DNA of 64,000 nucleotides from positions 8,246,001-8,310,000 of the forward strand of contig OW051492.1 in assembly GCA_932521035.1 (NCBI GenBank), read 5' to 3'. The notes beneath the pieces are model-generated. The model saw nothing but the letters and a program-made list of their open reading frames with translations. It was not told the DNA's origin and made no database searches. Shown in pieces: positions 23,697 through 35,172 of this stretch. The stretch is from Oscheius dolichura. Taxonomy: Eukaryota; Nematoda; Chromadorea; Rhabditida; Rhabditidae. Every line of letters starts with the position of its first letter. Position 1 is the first letter of the stretch. The position numbers and the translations under genes are program-made.

Positions 23697-24661
23697 TCAC
23701 ACTCGAGATTTCTTCTGGGCGACGCTGTTATCTCCATCGGCATGTCGAACGGCTGTTGATCCGCTTTTTATTGATTGTGCATCTTCTTCTGTCTTGGTTT
23801 TCTACAATGATTGAATCTCAATTAAAATGTGATCCAAACCGGTGCAGGATCATCCAGGGGAAAATCTTGAAATAGGTTCTTGATAAGCATCTCAGTTCGA
23901 GTGACTTGAAAATATGTTTTCCTGGCTTGCAATGGCTTATCCTCTTCCTTTTCTGTCTGATCAGCTGGTTTGCTTTTAAACTGCCAGTGATATCCTTTTG
24001 CAATATTATACCTAAATTATTACATTAGCGATATCTAAAGAACAAACCTTGAAAGAGACATAACTTCATCAAATGCTTTCTTTAACGGATCTACAACAGC
24101 AAGCATTCGTGATTGCACAAAGGTATATAAATCCGGTGATTGATACACCACTCCATTGATTATATAATAATATGCTAAAGGTGTTACTGAAATAATGCGA
24201 ATAAAATAAAAGAAACGCCAAAAGACCATTTTGTGGCGAGTTTCGCCGATGCTTGCAAATTACATAAAGAGGTGGTTGGGCACTCCACAATACATATTGG
24301 ATGCCGATTGTTTTTCTAAATGTACCATTAGAAATACAGAATAATAGCTTACATTAAATTTTCTTCAAGTGGCCTATCGTTTAAATTCTGCATTTTGATT
24401 TGCTGATTATTACAAGAGGTATCATAGAATCTATTTGCTGGGTTACAGAAATAGTCCAAGACATTCTCTGGCGTGATGAAATTGGCCGGCCAATCAGGAT
24501 TCTTGAAAGTAATGTGAAGTGGATTTTGAATGCCTGAAAACATGTATAAAATAGAAGACTTCGTTTTATATAGGCGCAATCTTTTTAATCAAGGGCCTCA
24601 AAATTCTCCGGTCATTAAAAAGAAGTTTCCAACCTGGTGGTCCAAGTCCTGCTCTAGCCAT
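23697..24661 (-). CDS. MED6: Mediator complex subunit 6
   Basis: Exons run from ATG 24661 (MARAGLGPP) through GIQNPLHITFKNPDWP, VLDYFCNPANRFYDTSCNNQ, MIGIQYVLWSAQPPLYVI, TPLAYYYIINGVVYQSPDLY and a C-terminal exon (SIKSGSTAVRHAD ... KKSRV). The motifs VLDYF, FYD.TCNN, PLA.YYI..GV.YQ.PDL and AFDE.MS.SRY match human MED6 in order. MED6 belongs to the head module of Mediator, linking activators to RNA polymerase II. The N-terminus is about 15 residues longer than human. The last intron is read from GCACCG|GTTTGG to CATTGTAG|AAAACC. Confidence 0.92.
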
Positions 24662-24819
24662 TATTCAATCTAAAGCAAAGAAACGTTAGAACAAGAAGAA
24701 CAAGTGAAGCAAATTAGTGTAGGTAAACCTCAGACAGTTAGTTGCAACGTACAAATTTATTGTAAAAATCAATAATTGTTATAAAAACGTTTATTTCAAT
24801 GATACAAAAGGTTACGTAT

Positions 24820-25269
24820 TTAGAACTTATTCTTGGCATCCCAATTCAAATAATCGGAAGGAGAAATTCGGGAATCACGACCAAGCAGCATATCGAAGTG
24901 AAGACGGGAAGATTCAAAGACGTTGTCAGGGCCGCGATTGATCTTAGCAGCCGAATTGATATCACTGAAGAGAGTAATTGAAAAATAAAAATTGAAGCGA
25001 AACTTACAGGATAAACTGCTCGGCTTGAGCGTTACCCCCGATCAAACGACGGGCATTTATAAGACTAGACATCTTACTGTTCATTCGAGAATTTTCGGAC
25101 ATAAGCTCATGTGGAACCGCTGTATTTGCCTGAAAACATTGATTTATAAAAACAATCCATTCGCCTTTATTCAATCGAACAAAATATAATTTTAAAGAAT
25201 ACTTACTGTTGCCGGAGCCTCCAATTTCTGAACTTTGGCTAAATCTTCATGAGGAGCTTGGAAGGACAT
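24820..25269 (-). CDS. POMP: Proteasome maturation protein (UMP1/POMP)
   Basis: Three exons (25269-25207, 25129-25008, 24964-24820) encode 109 aa. The central VPHELMSENSRMNSKMSSLI corresponds to the HPLELSEKNFQLNQDKMNFS block I recall for human POMP, then a short helix ending QAEQFIL, and LHFDMLLGRDSRISPSDYLN matches the SLDVLRGNDETIGFEDILND block. POMP is the chaperone that helps half-proteasomes dimerise and is the first substrate degraded by the new 20S particle. The protein is about 30 residues shorter than human at the N-terminus. The stop is 159 nt past the MED6 start on the same strand, so the two could be co-transcribed. Confidence 0.82.
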
Positions 25270-26661
25270 CTAAACAATAAAATCAAAAGTTTCAATCGGA
25301 ACAACAATTGATATGAAGTTCTTATTGTACAAACTACAAGTGCGGTTTGCAGCCTAGTTCTAATGATGTATCTTATAAAAAAGAAAGTAGAACTGGGTTG
25401 TGAATTGTAAGAAGCAGCAAGAAACGAAAAGAGAAGACCGAATTTGAGTTTGGGCATTCAATTGCTGACAAATGGGTGTACGTAGTATACGCAATTTTTT
25501 GTTTATCTAAAAATGTTGGACATTCGAAAAAGTGGGGGGACTGTGAATCGGTTGCAACTTGCAATTTGCAAACAGGAGAAACAATCTGTTTCTGTGGTAA
25601 TAATTCCAATAGATAACAAAAGGAATGCCCTGAGAGGTAGTCATAAGGATTCCATGGAACTTGTCGGTTCTGCTTCACATATTCTTGTTTCCAGTTAGCT
25701 AGATGGTATTCATCCCTTCCCCGAAAAGACATAAACCTCCGTCTCTTGAAAACTGGGCCACTAATATGTGTTGCGTGTGGCCCCGGCTTCGATTACATCT
25801 GTGTGCAGGCCGGATCATAACATGGTGATTGATGAATGACTGGTAGGGCGGCGCCGGCGCACTCAAAACGGCTGGACACTGCCACTCCTTCAGTCTGCCT
25901 CCTTCTTTAGTTCATTCATAACCATTATTCTCGTTCGTTTTCTTTTACCAGTCATATTGAGGCTAAAATTGATGATGATTTTGACTGATTTGTATCGCTA
26001 CGCCATGTGTTCTCAATCCACCTCTTCGAACATCTTCCATCCGGCTCATCCAAGCGTTTTGCTGCTCTCTATTCCGCAACTCATTTTGCTCTTCTATTTA
26101 TGAATCTGTTGTATTTTATTTGTTCCTTATGGTTTGCTTCATCGTATTCTCCTCGTTCTGGTACTGCAAAATCCGATTGAACCTAAACAGATGACTAATG
26201 GTTTGCGTTCATTTGCATATTTATTTGCAACAACCTGTTTATTGGTTTCTTTTCGTTCTTTCCTCTCCTTTTTACAACTTTATACTAAATTTTATTGAGA
26301 TTAGCCGAGTTTTTGGAATCTCACGCACTCCAACTTTCCTATATTTCTCACTTTTCTGTTTGATTTCTCTCTAAATTATAATTTACACATGATCACGCTT
26401 GCTTTCTTCTTTCCTGCACCCACCACCCGTGTCAATATGTCTTTCTCTTCCCTTTTGCCTACCGCCGGTTTAGTTGCCCTCCCCCCATCCATCAATCACG
26501 TCAGTCGTCGTCGCCCTAAAACGCCAACAACACCAGGTCCCTCCTCCTTGTATGAATCTCAAATATCTTCTATATCCGCATCTTTTCCGTGTATCTTGTT
26601 CTCTTCTTATCAACTGAAGTAAATGTACAGTATCCTAGACTGAGAAAGAAAGAAGAAGATA
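25270..26661. other. Intergenic region, promoter side of two genes
   Basis: About 1.4 kb between divergent starts (POMP minus, Teashirt-like plus). A minus-strand ORF at 25732-25373 begins MSFRGRDEYHLANWKQEYVK and could be an unrecognised exon, but no partner exons or domain were found. The rest is AT/CT-rich. Confidence 0.4.
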
Positions 26662-28582
26662 ATGAGTAGAAGAAAGCAGTCTCGCCCGATGAAGAGGCCT
26701 CTTGAAGACGAGGAACAGGAACAGCTAGATGAGAAAACTGGTTCAGGGACGAAGAACATCCGATTAGATCAGCCATCCACCTCGAGTGAGTTGGGGAATC
26801 TTTGAATGATACGGATATATATAAAAAGAAGAGAAACTTTTGGGTTTTCCTTGCAAGTTGCAAACGGAGGATGATATTTTATTTGACCCTTTTTATTATT
26901 ATAGAGTAGAGATACATTACTTCATTCGATACAAAGTCTAAAAGAGATGATGGTGTTATTTTTCAGAAGCTACGTCTCCTTCCGTCGTCGGTCTCCCTCC
27001 AAACGATGTGCAAGCCCCCTCTACCAATGCCCTGGCTCTTCTCGAAAAATCCTTGAAAAAATTCGAGCCATCGAATCGTTCATCCGTTCCAAATGGTGAG
27101 TCTTTCTCTCCTACCTCGTGGGCCAATTGAAGGAGAAATTGAGGCAGCAAGGGAGATTGATTGATATGACTATATGAGTGATGAATGGCTCTCCTTTGGC
27201 CATTACTCACCCTTGTCCTCCGTCTTCCATCTCTCCCTCTGCCATTAGGTGGCTGTGCAGAGGAAAAATAACAGAAACCGACACAGTCCAGCAGGGTGAT
27301 CAAATTGAAATTGCATTAGTAGCCGACGGCTGTCATCAGGACATATGTCAATCAATCGCAAACGACGATGGCGGCTGCCCAAATTGGGGTAGGGCTTGTT
27401 GAGGAGGAAAAAATAGAAGTCTCTTCAAAACCTTGTAATTCTTACAAATGCTGTCATGAATTTTGATTTTCAACTCCTTTCTGCTTCTTTTCATTTGTTT
27501 CTTTTTCCAGTATTTTTACTGTGATTTTTACTCAAAATTTATGCCCAGATAACTTTAGAGCAATTGTAGATGTCCTGTTCTTTTTAGAGTTCCAATCAAA
27601 GAAGGAATTCTCTCTCTCTCTCGATTCCATATGGTCCATAGTTTATTTTCCAAGGCCCTAGTGTGAGAGATAAAGACAGAAAGAGGGAGAAGGCAAGCCG
27701 ATTTGAGGCGAATGATGGATGGACAGCTGAACTGCATGAAACGACCATAAGAGAGTCTGGCTATTAGTCTTCGTCACTCCTGACGACCATCGACGGCTGT
27801 CCGACTTTGTGAAATGTGATCAGGGCCGGGCCAAAAAGGAGGCATTTGTCATCGGGTGCGGTGTGAGAGGGAGGTAGACCGGCCATCGGCCACTAGTGGA
27901 GGGGGCGCTACCGCCAGTGATAACCACCCATTTACAGGTAAATCTACTGCTTCTGGTAGTCTCGGAGCCCTTTTTAACTGTATTGGAAAGATAAGCAGCT
28001 CAAGTAAGTTATATTTTATGAGGAGAAAAGGCGAATTTTAAGCAACGGCTTCAGAGCCGGACGGAGTCGCCTCCATTTTGAAGTGCCTCCAATGCGGGGC
28101 TGGATTCCCCGTTATGGAGCAGTTGGTCAGGCACATGCAAGAGACGAAACACTTCAGCAATCTTCCCAAGACTTATAGGTCAGATATTTTTGAGTTATTC
28201 GAAATGGAACTGTTCCCCTCTCCCAAGAAATAAATAATCCTAATTTTCAGCAATGTTATGCAGTTGAATCATGAGAAAGTGTACAGTAACCCGACGAAGC
28301 CACATCCCACGCAGTCGCTGAAACTGGCGTGCCTAAAATGTGGAGAGGTAGCCGACAGACCCCGACCAAAATGAACGTTCCCTTTTCCAGATACCGAAAG
28401 ATATGGAAAAACACCTGCGTGATGTCCATATAATTAAAAGGAGATCCGATTGGCTGAGAAATGTCCAAGTCATGGCTACTGGCAAGACTCCTCCCGCCGT
28501 CGGCCTGCCGCCCGCTGTACTCCAATCCCCACATATCAAACAGATCATGTCTATTATCAATGCCGTTGATAGACACAAATAA
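26662..28582 (+). CDS. Teashirt-like C2H2 zinc-finger protein
   Basis: Six exons. ATG 26662 gives the basic MSRRKQSRPMKRPLEDEEQE; further exons near 26970-27094, 27938-28001, 28063-28170, 28251-28348 and 28391-28582 join in phase. Zinc finger 1, CLQCGAGFPVMEQLVRHMQETKH, has CX2CX12HX5H spacing, the pattern of Teashirt/Tiptop fingers, and ends ETKHF as they do. Zinc finger 2 is CLKCGEIPKDMEKHLRDVH. The C-terminus carries a helical block (SPHIKQIMSIINAVDRHK). Teashirt proteins are nuclear repressors that pattern trunk and gut. Only two fingers are visible, fewer than insect Teashirt, so orthology is probable rather than certain. The third intron (about 840 nt) is large for the locus. Confidence 0.72.
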
Positions 28583-29136
28583 TTAAAATATATCATTTTA
28601 TACATGTAAGGGAGAATAGAATTACGGTAATAGGGCAAGGAAAATGGTCCCAGTGGTTCTGGGGCAGCACAGGATGTCCCTAATGTAGAGCCCAAAAGCG
28701 GTCGACGTGGCCAACGGGGTTTATTCCACATTGTGGCTAATTTTTGATGGCATTCGAAGCAGCAGATCAAGCTCTACCTGGTGCCATATGGTTACGAAAG
28801 ATTAGGCCGTAGGCCATTGCACGCCCCAGGGGTTTTCGACGAAGCCAAGTGGCTCCCAATCGAGGGTTCTTGGGAGTACGACGCGGGCCGACTGGGCTTT
28901 ATCACTTTGTGACAGGGATGTTCTCACTGATCTCACAGTGGAATTGTGGCATAAGGCTCTTACGGGAGAGCTGCCCCCACCCGACTCATCCTCCCCGTTC
29001 CTCCAAGAGATTATTCTGATCACCGGAAAAGAAACAAAAATAAACAAAAGATACAAGATCTATTACTCGTTGTTCATTTATTTCTACAACTGTTTCTGGT
29101 ATTTTATCACCTGAACCCAGCCTCAGCGAGCAGTAT
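28583..29136. other. Convergent 3' intergenic spacer
   Basis: Between two convergent stops. A minus-strand 84-aa frame (28802-29056) has no recognisable feature. Confidence 0.4.
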
Positions 29137-29893
29137 CTACGATATCCCCTTCCCGTACTTGATCTCCCTCTCCATGTGAGCATCCAGGTCCGTGATGTAA
29201 TTCTCCAGGATGAGAGCATATTGGTCGGTTGGAATTCCATCCAGCAGTGAGTACAACTGGGAATTATCGATAACGAACGAGGAAGGCATGAGGCAGTCAT
29301 AACTACCCGAGGCATACACCAAAAAAGCCAAGTTTTCGATGAACATGGAGAAATCCTCCAGCGGGCAGATGTACATATTCACCTGAAATAAGGATACAGA
29401 CCGACTACAGTAATATTTTTTGATTTAATCTAGGGCAGAGGGACAACTTACACAGATGTATCTAGTTCGGACGAGTGCTTCTGGTCCCGCAGCCAGCAGC
29501 AGTCTCTTCATGGCCGTCTCGCAGTAGTAGATGACCGACCAGGGATACTGTAACCGTAGAGATTACACAAAAAGGGAAGATTACGTACTCTTCCGTATCT
29601 CATGGAACAACCGGCTGGTTTTAATAAGGAGAAGGGGACATTTCCCAGCTGGTCAGTCGAGAGGCCCTCCCACTCCGGCTCGTGTGGTTTCCACGACGGC
29701 GGCAGGATCATCGAGATGGTAAAATGCTCAAATGGGCCAATGTCCGCCCTGTTATACACGTCCTAAACCCTCTTGTTATTCTATTCTTACTTGGCCCCGG
29801 ACAGACGTTGTAGGACTTGCCCTTGCCTCCCTGATGTTTCTTGTCTCTTTCAAGGGTCGCCTCGGTATGCCTCGAACGGCTGGAAGATATCAC
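29137..29893 (-). CDS. Conserved-looking protein of unknown function
   Basis: Four exons join in phase. The first starts at ATG 29893 (MISSSRSRHTEATLERDKKH). The second carries VYNRADIGPFEHFTISMIL, PPSWKPHEPEWEGL and NVPFSLLKPAGCSMRYGR. The third has YPWSVIYYCETAMKRLLLAA and ends YIC. The fourth, after TTTCAG, runs VNMYICPLEDFSMFIENLAF, a hydrophobic stretch (LVYASGSYDCLM), DGIPTDQYALILENYITDL, stop. All introns are 45-90 nt with GT-AG ends. I do not recognise a domain. The Trp/Pro/Tyr-rich composition suggests a folded globular protein, and it could lack an upstream exon. Confidence 0.62.
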
Positions 29894-30083
29894 AATGGCC
29901 GAGAAAACTATGATAAACCACCGAGAGGAAACTTCGGATGCCGTGAGCCTTCGCCCAAAGGATTAAAGGGCTGCCATAACAGGAAATTGCAAGACGATCA
30001 GAGGATACTTTAGCCTAATAACACCGCTTCATTTATAGCTACCGTACCACACCGGGTGGTTGTTCTCTTCTCGCGAACAGAAT

Positions 30084-31979
30084 ATGGGAGAGCTGATTCA
30101 ACTGGATGCGGGCAGGCGTGTCCGCGGCTGGACGATCAAGAAGAAGCTGGGCGAGGGGGCATTCGGGGCCGTCTACAAGTGCCACAACGACAAGAATGAA
30201 CTCTACGCCCTGAAGGTGGAGGGCAAGGACGAGAAGATCCAGCTCCTCAAAATGGAGGTCTACGTGCTGACGGAGCTGGCCAAGGCCGGCGGCAGACACT
30301 TCTGCAAGATCGAAGACAAGGGCACCCTCGAGAATTTCAACTTTGTCGTGATGACGTTCGTCGGCATGTCGCTGGCCGACCTGAAAGCCGCTTCCCCGAC
30401 CAGGAAATTCAGCTACGGGACGGCCATTTCCGTCGGAATACAGGTACGGCCGCCTGAAATGAGGTGGCGCGCGAGGGGATCACATTTTTTGACCCATTGT
30501 CATCCATTCTGATTAAAATTATCTATGGTGCCATATTCTACAGCTCATGCGCTATCTTGTGGTATACACAGAATCGCCATTTTGCTCTAAAATTTAGCGC
30601 CAACCGAGATTTTACCCTAATTTTTGACCATTTTAACGTGTTCAAAGGGACTGTAAGGGACCTTATTTGGTTACGGTAGGCGCGCGATCGAAATTGCACG
30701 AATTCCTAATATTTTTACGGAATGTGTCACCATAGACGTTCAGAAAATGTCAAAAAACGAAGAAAAAAATTCAAAAATTCGTGTTACGCCAAAGCGCGCC
30801 AAAGGCGGAGGACGCTAGTTAGTTCAAAAGTTAACGCTGCAGGACCCGCTACCGAAAAAAAAGGTCCCTGACAGTTCCTATAAAAGTGAAATTAAAAGCT
30901 ATTCTCGCTGTAAGAGTTAGCAAAAACCGGCATCTTATCCCATTTATGCCCATATCGCCACTAAACTCCCGAGTCGAGCCAAATTTAGCGATATGATCCC
31001 ATTTATGAGTAGACTACACGATAGCCCGTGACCTGCTGCGTAGAATACTACCAACAATTATATTTGAAGTATACCGAAAAGTGCTAAAAACAATCGGCCC
31101 GCGCCAAATGCCATATTTCAGTCGCTGGAGGCACTGGAGGATCTCCACGGCATCGGCTACCTCCATCGCGACGTCAAGCCGGGAAACTATACGATCGGCC
31201 GGGCTGAACTGAACGAGCTCCGCAAGGTCTACGTGCTGGATTTTGGAATGTGCCGTAAGTTTGTCCACGAAGACGGCACCATCAAGAAGCCGCGCTCGGT
31301 GGCCAACTTCCGCGGCACGGTCAAGTACGCGCCGGTCTCCTGCCACGCCGGCCGCGAGCTGTGTCGTCAGGACGACTGCGAGACGTGGCTGTATATGGTG
31401 GTGGAGTTGACGAAAGGCTCCCTGCCGTGGAAGAACCTCCAGGACATCCAGGCAGTCGGCAACGAGAAGCGGGCCGTCCGAACCACCGGCGAGGTCGGCA
31501 TCAAGCGCATGTTTGGCGGCTGCCCGAGGGAATACATCGACATCCTACGGGTTATTGACGGCGGCAAATTCTTCGAGGAGCCGGATTACAGTAGGATGTA
31601 TGGACTGCTGAGGAAGGCGATGGCCAGCACCGGGGCACGCGAATTCCCCTACGACTGGGAGGAGTGGCTGACGGCGAAGATGAAGAAGGAACAGGAGGAG
31701 GGGAAGCAGGGAAAGAAGGAGGACAAGGACAAGAAGGAGGACAAGCCGGCGGAGAAGACGGACCCAAAGGCCAAGGAGAAGAAGCCGGAGGACAAGGACA
31801 AGAAGGAGGAGAAGGCGAACCTCAAGCCGGAGGAGAAGGACGACAAGAAGGAGGAGACGAAGCCGAAGAAGCCGAGCGACGCGAAGAAGAAGGATGACAA
31901 GGAGAAGAAAGAAGAAGCCAAGAAGAACTCTGACGAGGAGGACGACAAGAAGCCCGACCCCGGCGAAGACTCCGCCTAG
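30084..31979 (+). CDS. Tau-tubulin-kinase-like / CK1 family kinase B with Lys/Glu-rich tail
   Basis: Two exons (30084-30443 and 31122-31979) encode 405 aa. The kinase domain spans residues ~12-300: GEGAFGAVYKC glycine loop, YALKVEG (ATP lysine), GYLHRDVKPGNYTIG catalytic loop, VLDFGMCRKF, and ANFRGTVKYAPVSCHAGRE in the activation segment. All catalytic residues are intact. It ends REFPYDWEEW, which resembles the PYPYDWENE end of kinase A, then adds ~100 residues almost wholly of Lys, Glu, Asp and Pro (KKEDKDKKEDKPAEKTD and similar). Such a polyampholyte tail could bind tubulin or RNA, but that is inference. The ATG follows GAACAG|AAT. The 678-nt intron contains a candidate inverted-repeat element. 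Confidence 0.9.
30531..31055. mobile_element. Candidate inverted-repeat element in the kinase B intron
   Basis: The left end (TATTCTACAGCTCATGCGCT...) resembles the reverse complement of the right end (TATTCTACGCAGCAGGTCAC, reading minus from about 31055), and both continue into a TCGCTAAATTT-like block. The match is imperfect. Removing the segment would leave an intron of about 150 nt. Confidence 0.4.
31680..31970 (+). repeat. Low-complexity AAGGAGGA-type coding repeat
   Basis: A purine-rich stretch built from AAG/GAG/GAC codons encodes the Lys/Glu/Asp tail of kinase B. Confidence 0.8.
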
Positions 31980-33489
31980 CGTGGCCGTCTCTCTCCCTCT
32001 CCGCCTCCCGGTCCCGCCACTTCTTCAGCGTCAAAAAGACAGTTCATAAAATAATAGTCGGTGCCAATAAATTGTAACGGCTAGCTTGTTGTGTATTTTG
32101 TAGGTGGGGTGTGTTCTCTTCTTCCGAGCTTCACGATAAGGCATTCCAAGCTGTTTCCTTTTTTTTCTTCCTTCCCAAAACAAAGATGAGTAGTTGAAGT
32201 AGCTCTCTAGATTGTAAAAATGTTTGCTTCATTATAAAAAACAACAAGGATATTTAAAAAATAATGAATTGAAGGAAAACTCGATATGTTTGATACTGTG
32301 TTGTTTATGTCAAGAAAAAACTATTGGTTTGATTATCAAGATGAATTCTAAATAATAACCCTTGTTGGTATCCAATTGTTCCATTTTTGTGTGTAGTACC
32401 ATGCACTTTATGGTTTATTTCGCTTTCCAGAAGCTGAGCAACATCACCACAGCTCGCGAATTTTGAAATTTTCGCCGTCTTTGTTTTTCCCGCCAAAAGT
32501 TACTATTGAAAATAGTGCTACGCTATTCCAGATTAAGCTGAACGATTCCACTGCTCTTAGCGGACGTTCTTGGGCTTAAAATGATCGCAAGAAGAAACTG
32601 AAAATATTGTAGAAACGCCTTTTGGCGATTTCATATCTAACTGTCGAGAAAATCGGCTTCAAAGAAACAGGTAGAGCAAAACGACCTCGTTCTCGAGAAC
32701 TAGACCCATTTTGGAAAAAGTGCTTTCTGCAATATTTTCAGTTTTTTCTTGCGGTCATTTTAAGCTCATGAACGTACATAGAGAGCCACGGGGTCGTTCA
32801 GCTTAATCTGAAATAGGTGACGTTATCGAATTCGTTTGGAATTAGCTTTGGCGCGCACAGTCACAGCATTGTTTTGGCTATTTTCTCCAAAGTGGGACAT
32901 TAGAACTCGTTCTTTCTTGCATGCTAATGCTTCTAAAAATCAGTAGAGTTGTATTCAGCAAAAAACAGAAAGAAAAACGGTGGATTGTCAACATTTTTGA
33001 TGATTTCTAGCATTGGGTCAATTTTACATCTTCAGCAATCAAAAATCGACGATTTTCGCCTTTTCTTTATTTTGCGTTCTGTTTCTAGTTATTCCACTGT
33101 TCTATAGTAATTCGATGTCGAGAAACATGATGGAAACATCAGAATTGTATAAAAATGCATATAAATGGAGATGTCATATTCGGTCACAAGATCGCTACGG
33201 GACCATTTTACGCGCGCAGACCTTTGAGGCGTCGGGGTCGGCAAGCTGTGCCACGCGACACAGCTGAACATTAAAAGAAATCAAAATCCAATTTTCAAGT
33301 TTCCCGGGAGATACCATTTTTTTGTCGAGTCTGTCATTTCGCGTTGTTTCGTGACAGAGAAGCCGTATTTCTATTTTCATGTCGCTTGTGCTGTTGTGTG
33401 TGTTCTTCATATTTTTTGAGAACATTTTTTTGATCTTTGCATTTTCTTTGCTGGCTAGCAACTCTATTGCTTATTTGCTATTTTTTCAG
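31980..33489. other. Intergenic region upstream of alpha-tubulin
   Basis: No gene is seen apart from a MITE-like element at 32523-32816. The tubulin ATG follows directly after TTTTTTCAG, so its 5' exon or spliced leader joins there. Confidence 0.5.
32523..32816. mobile_element. MITE-like element with ~92-bp terminal inverted repeats
   Basis: The left arm, 32523-32616 (CTATTCCAGATTAAGCTGAA...), and the reverse complement of the right arm, 32723-32816 (CTATTTCAGATTAAGCTGAA...), align over their length with scattered mismatches, including a shared CTTAAAATGA(T/C)CGCAAGAA block. The spacer of about 105 bp has no ORF. This is the structure of a miniature inverted-repeat transposable element. Confidence 0.8.
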
Positions 33490-35172
33490 ATGCGTGAAGT
33501 TATCTCGATTCACGTAGGACAAGCAGGAGTGCAAATTGGGAATTCCTGTTGGGAACTGTACTGCTTGGAACATGGAATAAGCCCTGACGGAATGATGGAA
33601 AACAAGAACAGTGACTCGTTCACCACCTTCTTCTCCGAAACCGGCAGCGGTCACTATGTTCCGAGAGCCATCATGGTAGATCTGGAGCCTACTGTCATTG
33701 ACGAGATTAGCAGAGGAACCTACAGCAAATTGTTTCACCCGGAGCAAATGATCACGGTATTTTGCATAAATAAATATAATTTATAGTAATATTTAGGGTA
33801 AAGAAGATGCAGCAAACAACTATGCCAGAGGCCACTACACCGTTGGAAAGGAAATCATCGATCTGACTATGGACAGAATTCGTCGTTTGGCCGACAATAC
33901 TACGGGATTTCAAGGCTTTCTGATTTTCCATTCCTTCGGTGGAGGAACTGGATCTGGTTTCACTTCGCTTCTCATGGAAAAGTTGTCCAGTGAATACGGC
34001 AAAAAGAGTAAGCTGGAATTTTCTGTCTACCCCGCTCCGCAGGTGTATCTATTTTGTGTCCATTTTATCCAGTTTATCTGTTAGGTGTCCACCTCCGTCG
34101 TTGAGCCGTACAACTCCGTCCTCACGACGCATACAACTTTGGAACATTCCGACTGTTCATTCATGGTAGACAATGAAGCCATCTACGACATCTGCCGTTC
34201 CAAGCTCGACGTACCCCATCCGAGTTATACAAACCTCAATAGGATCATATCGCAGGTTTTAACGTGCTTGAATATTTTTTAAATTATTGCATACAGGTCG
34301 TATCCTCTGTCACCGCATCTCTGCGTTTTGATGGAGCACTAAACGTCGACTTGACGGAGTTCCAGACAAATCTAGTTCCATATCCGAGGATTCACTTCCC
34401 GCTGGCTTCCTACTCGCCATTGATTTCATCAGCAAAAGTTTGTATCATATTTGTCTGGTTACCCATCTTTTTTAGGCGTTTCACGAATCTCTCTCTGTAA
34501 AAGACATCACGAGCGCCTGCTTCGAGCCGCAGCAGCAGATGGTCAAGTGTGATCCAAGAAACGGAAAATATATGGCTGTATGCCTTTTGTATCGTGGCGA
34601 TGTTACGCCCAAAGATGTTAATAACGCCATCACAATGATGAAAACTAAAAGATCTGTCCAATTCGTAGACTGGTGCCCAACGGGCTACAAGGTATCTATA
34701 TTCTGTGTGTATTATATTGACAAACTCTAGGTTGGAATTAATAATGAGAAGCCGGCAGTGGTCCCTGGAGGCGACATCGCCAGTGTTCCTAGGGCAGTCT
34801 GCATGCTTTCGAACACGACTGCCGTAGGTTTTTCCACAATTTAAGAGCAAAATGGTCCGATTCGACTCCGCGAAATTTTATAACAAAGAAAATTTTTAGA
34901 TCGCCGAGGCGTGGACTCGATTGAACCACAAATTTGACCTCATGTATTCGAAGCGTGCATTCGTTCACTGGTCAGTTGCTGTTTAGTTTTTTGAACATTT
35001 ATTGCTTTGCGCTTATTATTTGTAACATAGATTTTGTAGGTATGTCGGAGAAGGAATGGAGGAAGGCGAATTCAGCGAAGCCAGAGAAGATTTGGCAGCT
35101 TTGGAGAAAGACTACGAAGAAGTCGGACTTGATTCGAACGAAGGAGACGAAGACAACGCCGACGAGTTTTAG
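33490..35172 (+). CDS. Divergent alpha-tubulin isotype
   Basis: Eight exons (33490-33756, 33797-34042, 34085-34255, 34297-34437, 34476-34691, 34731-34823, 34900-34970, 35040-35172) give 445 aa. It opens [19 protein letters not shown], has the GGGTGSG nucleotide-binding loop and ends in an acidic tail, so it is a full-length alpha-tubulin. It has features unlike conserved isotypes: the loop around K40 is shortened to [12 protein letters not shown], with no PSDKTIGGGD segment and so no acetylation site; and the last residue is Phe (DNADEF) rather than Tyr. Many conserved positions differ across the body. By family it pairs with beta-tubulin in microtubules; the divergence suggests a tissue- or sperm-specific isotype. 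The tail [10 protein letters not shown] offers few glutamylation sites. Confidence 0.95.

Noticed and set aside
25373-25732. 119-aa minus-strand ORF beginning MSFRGRDEYH
   Set aside because: The first 40 residues look protein-like but the rest is not, and no splice partner or family was found.
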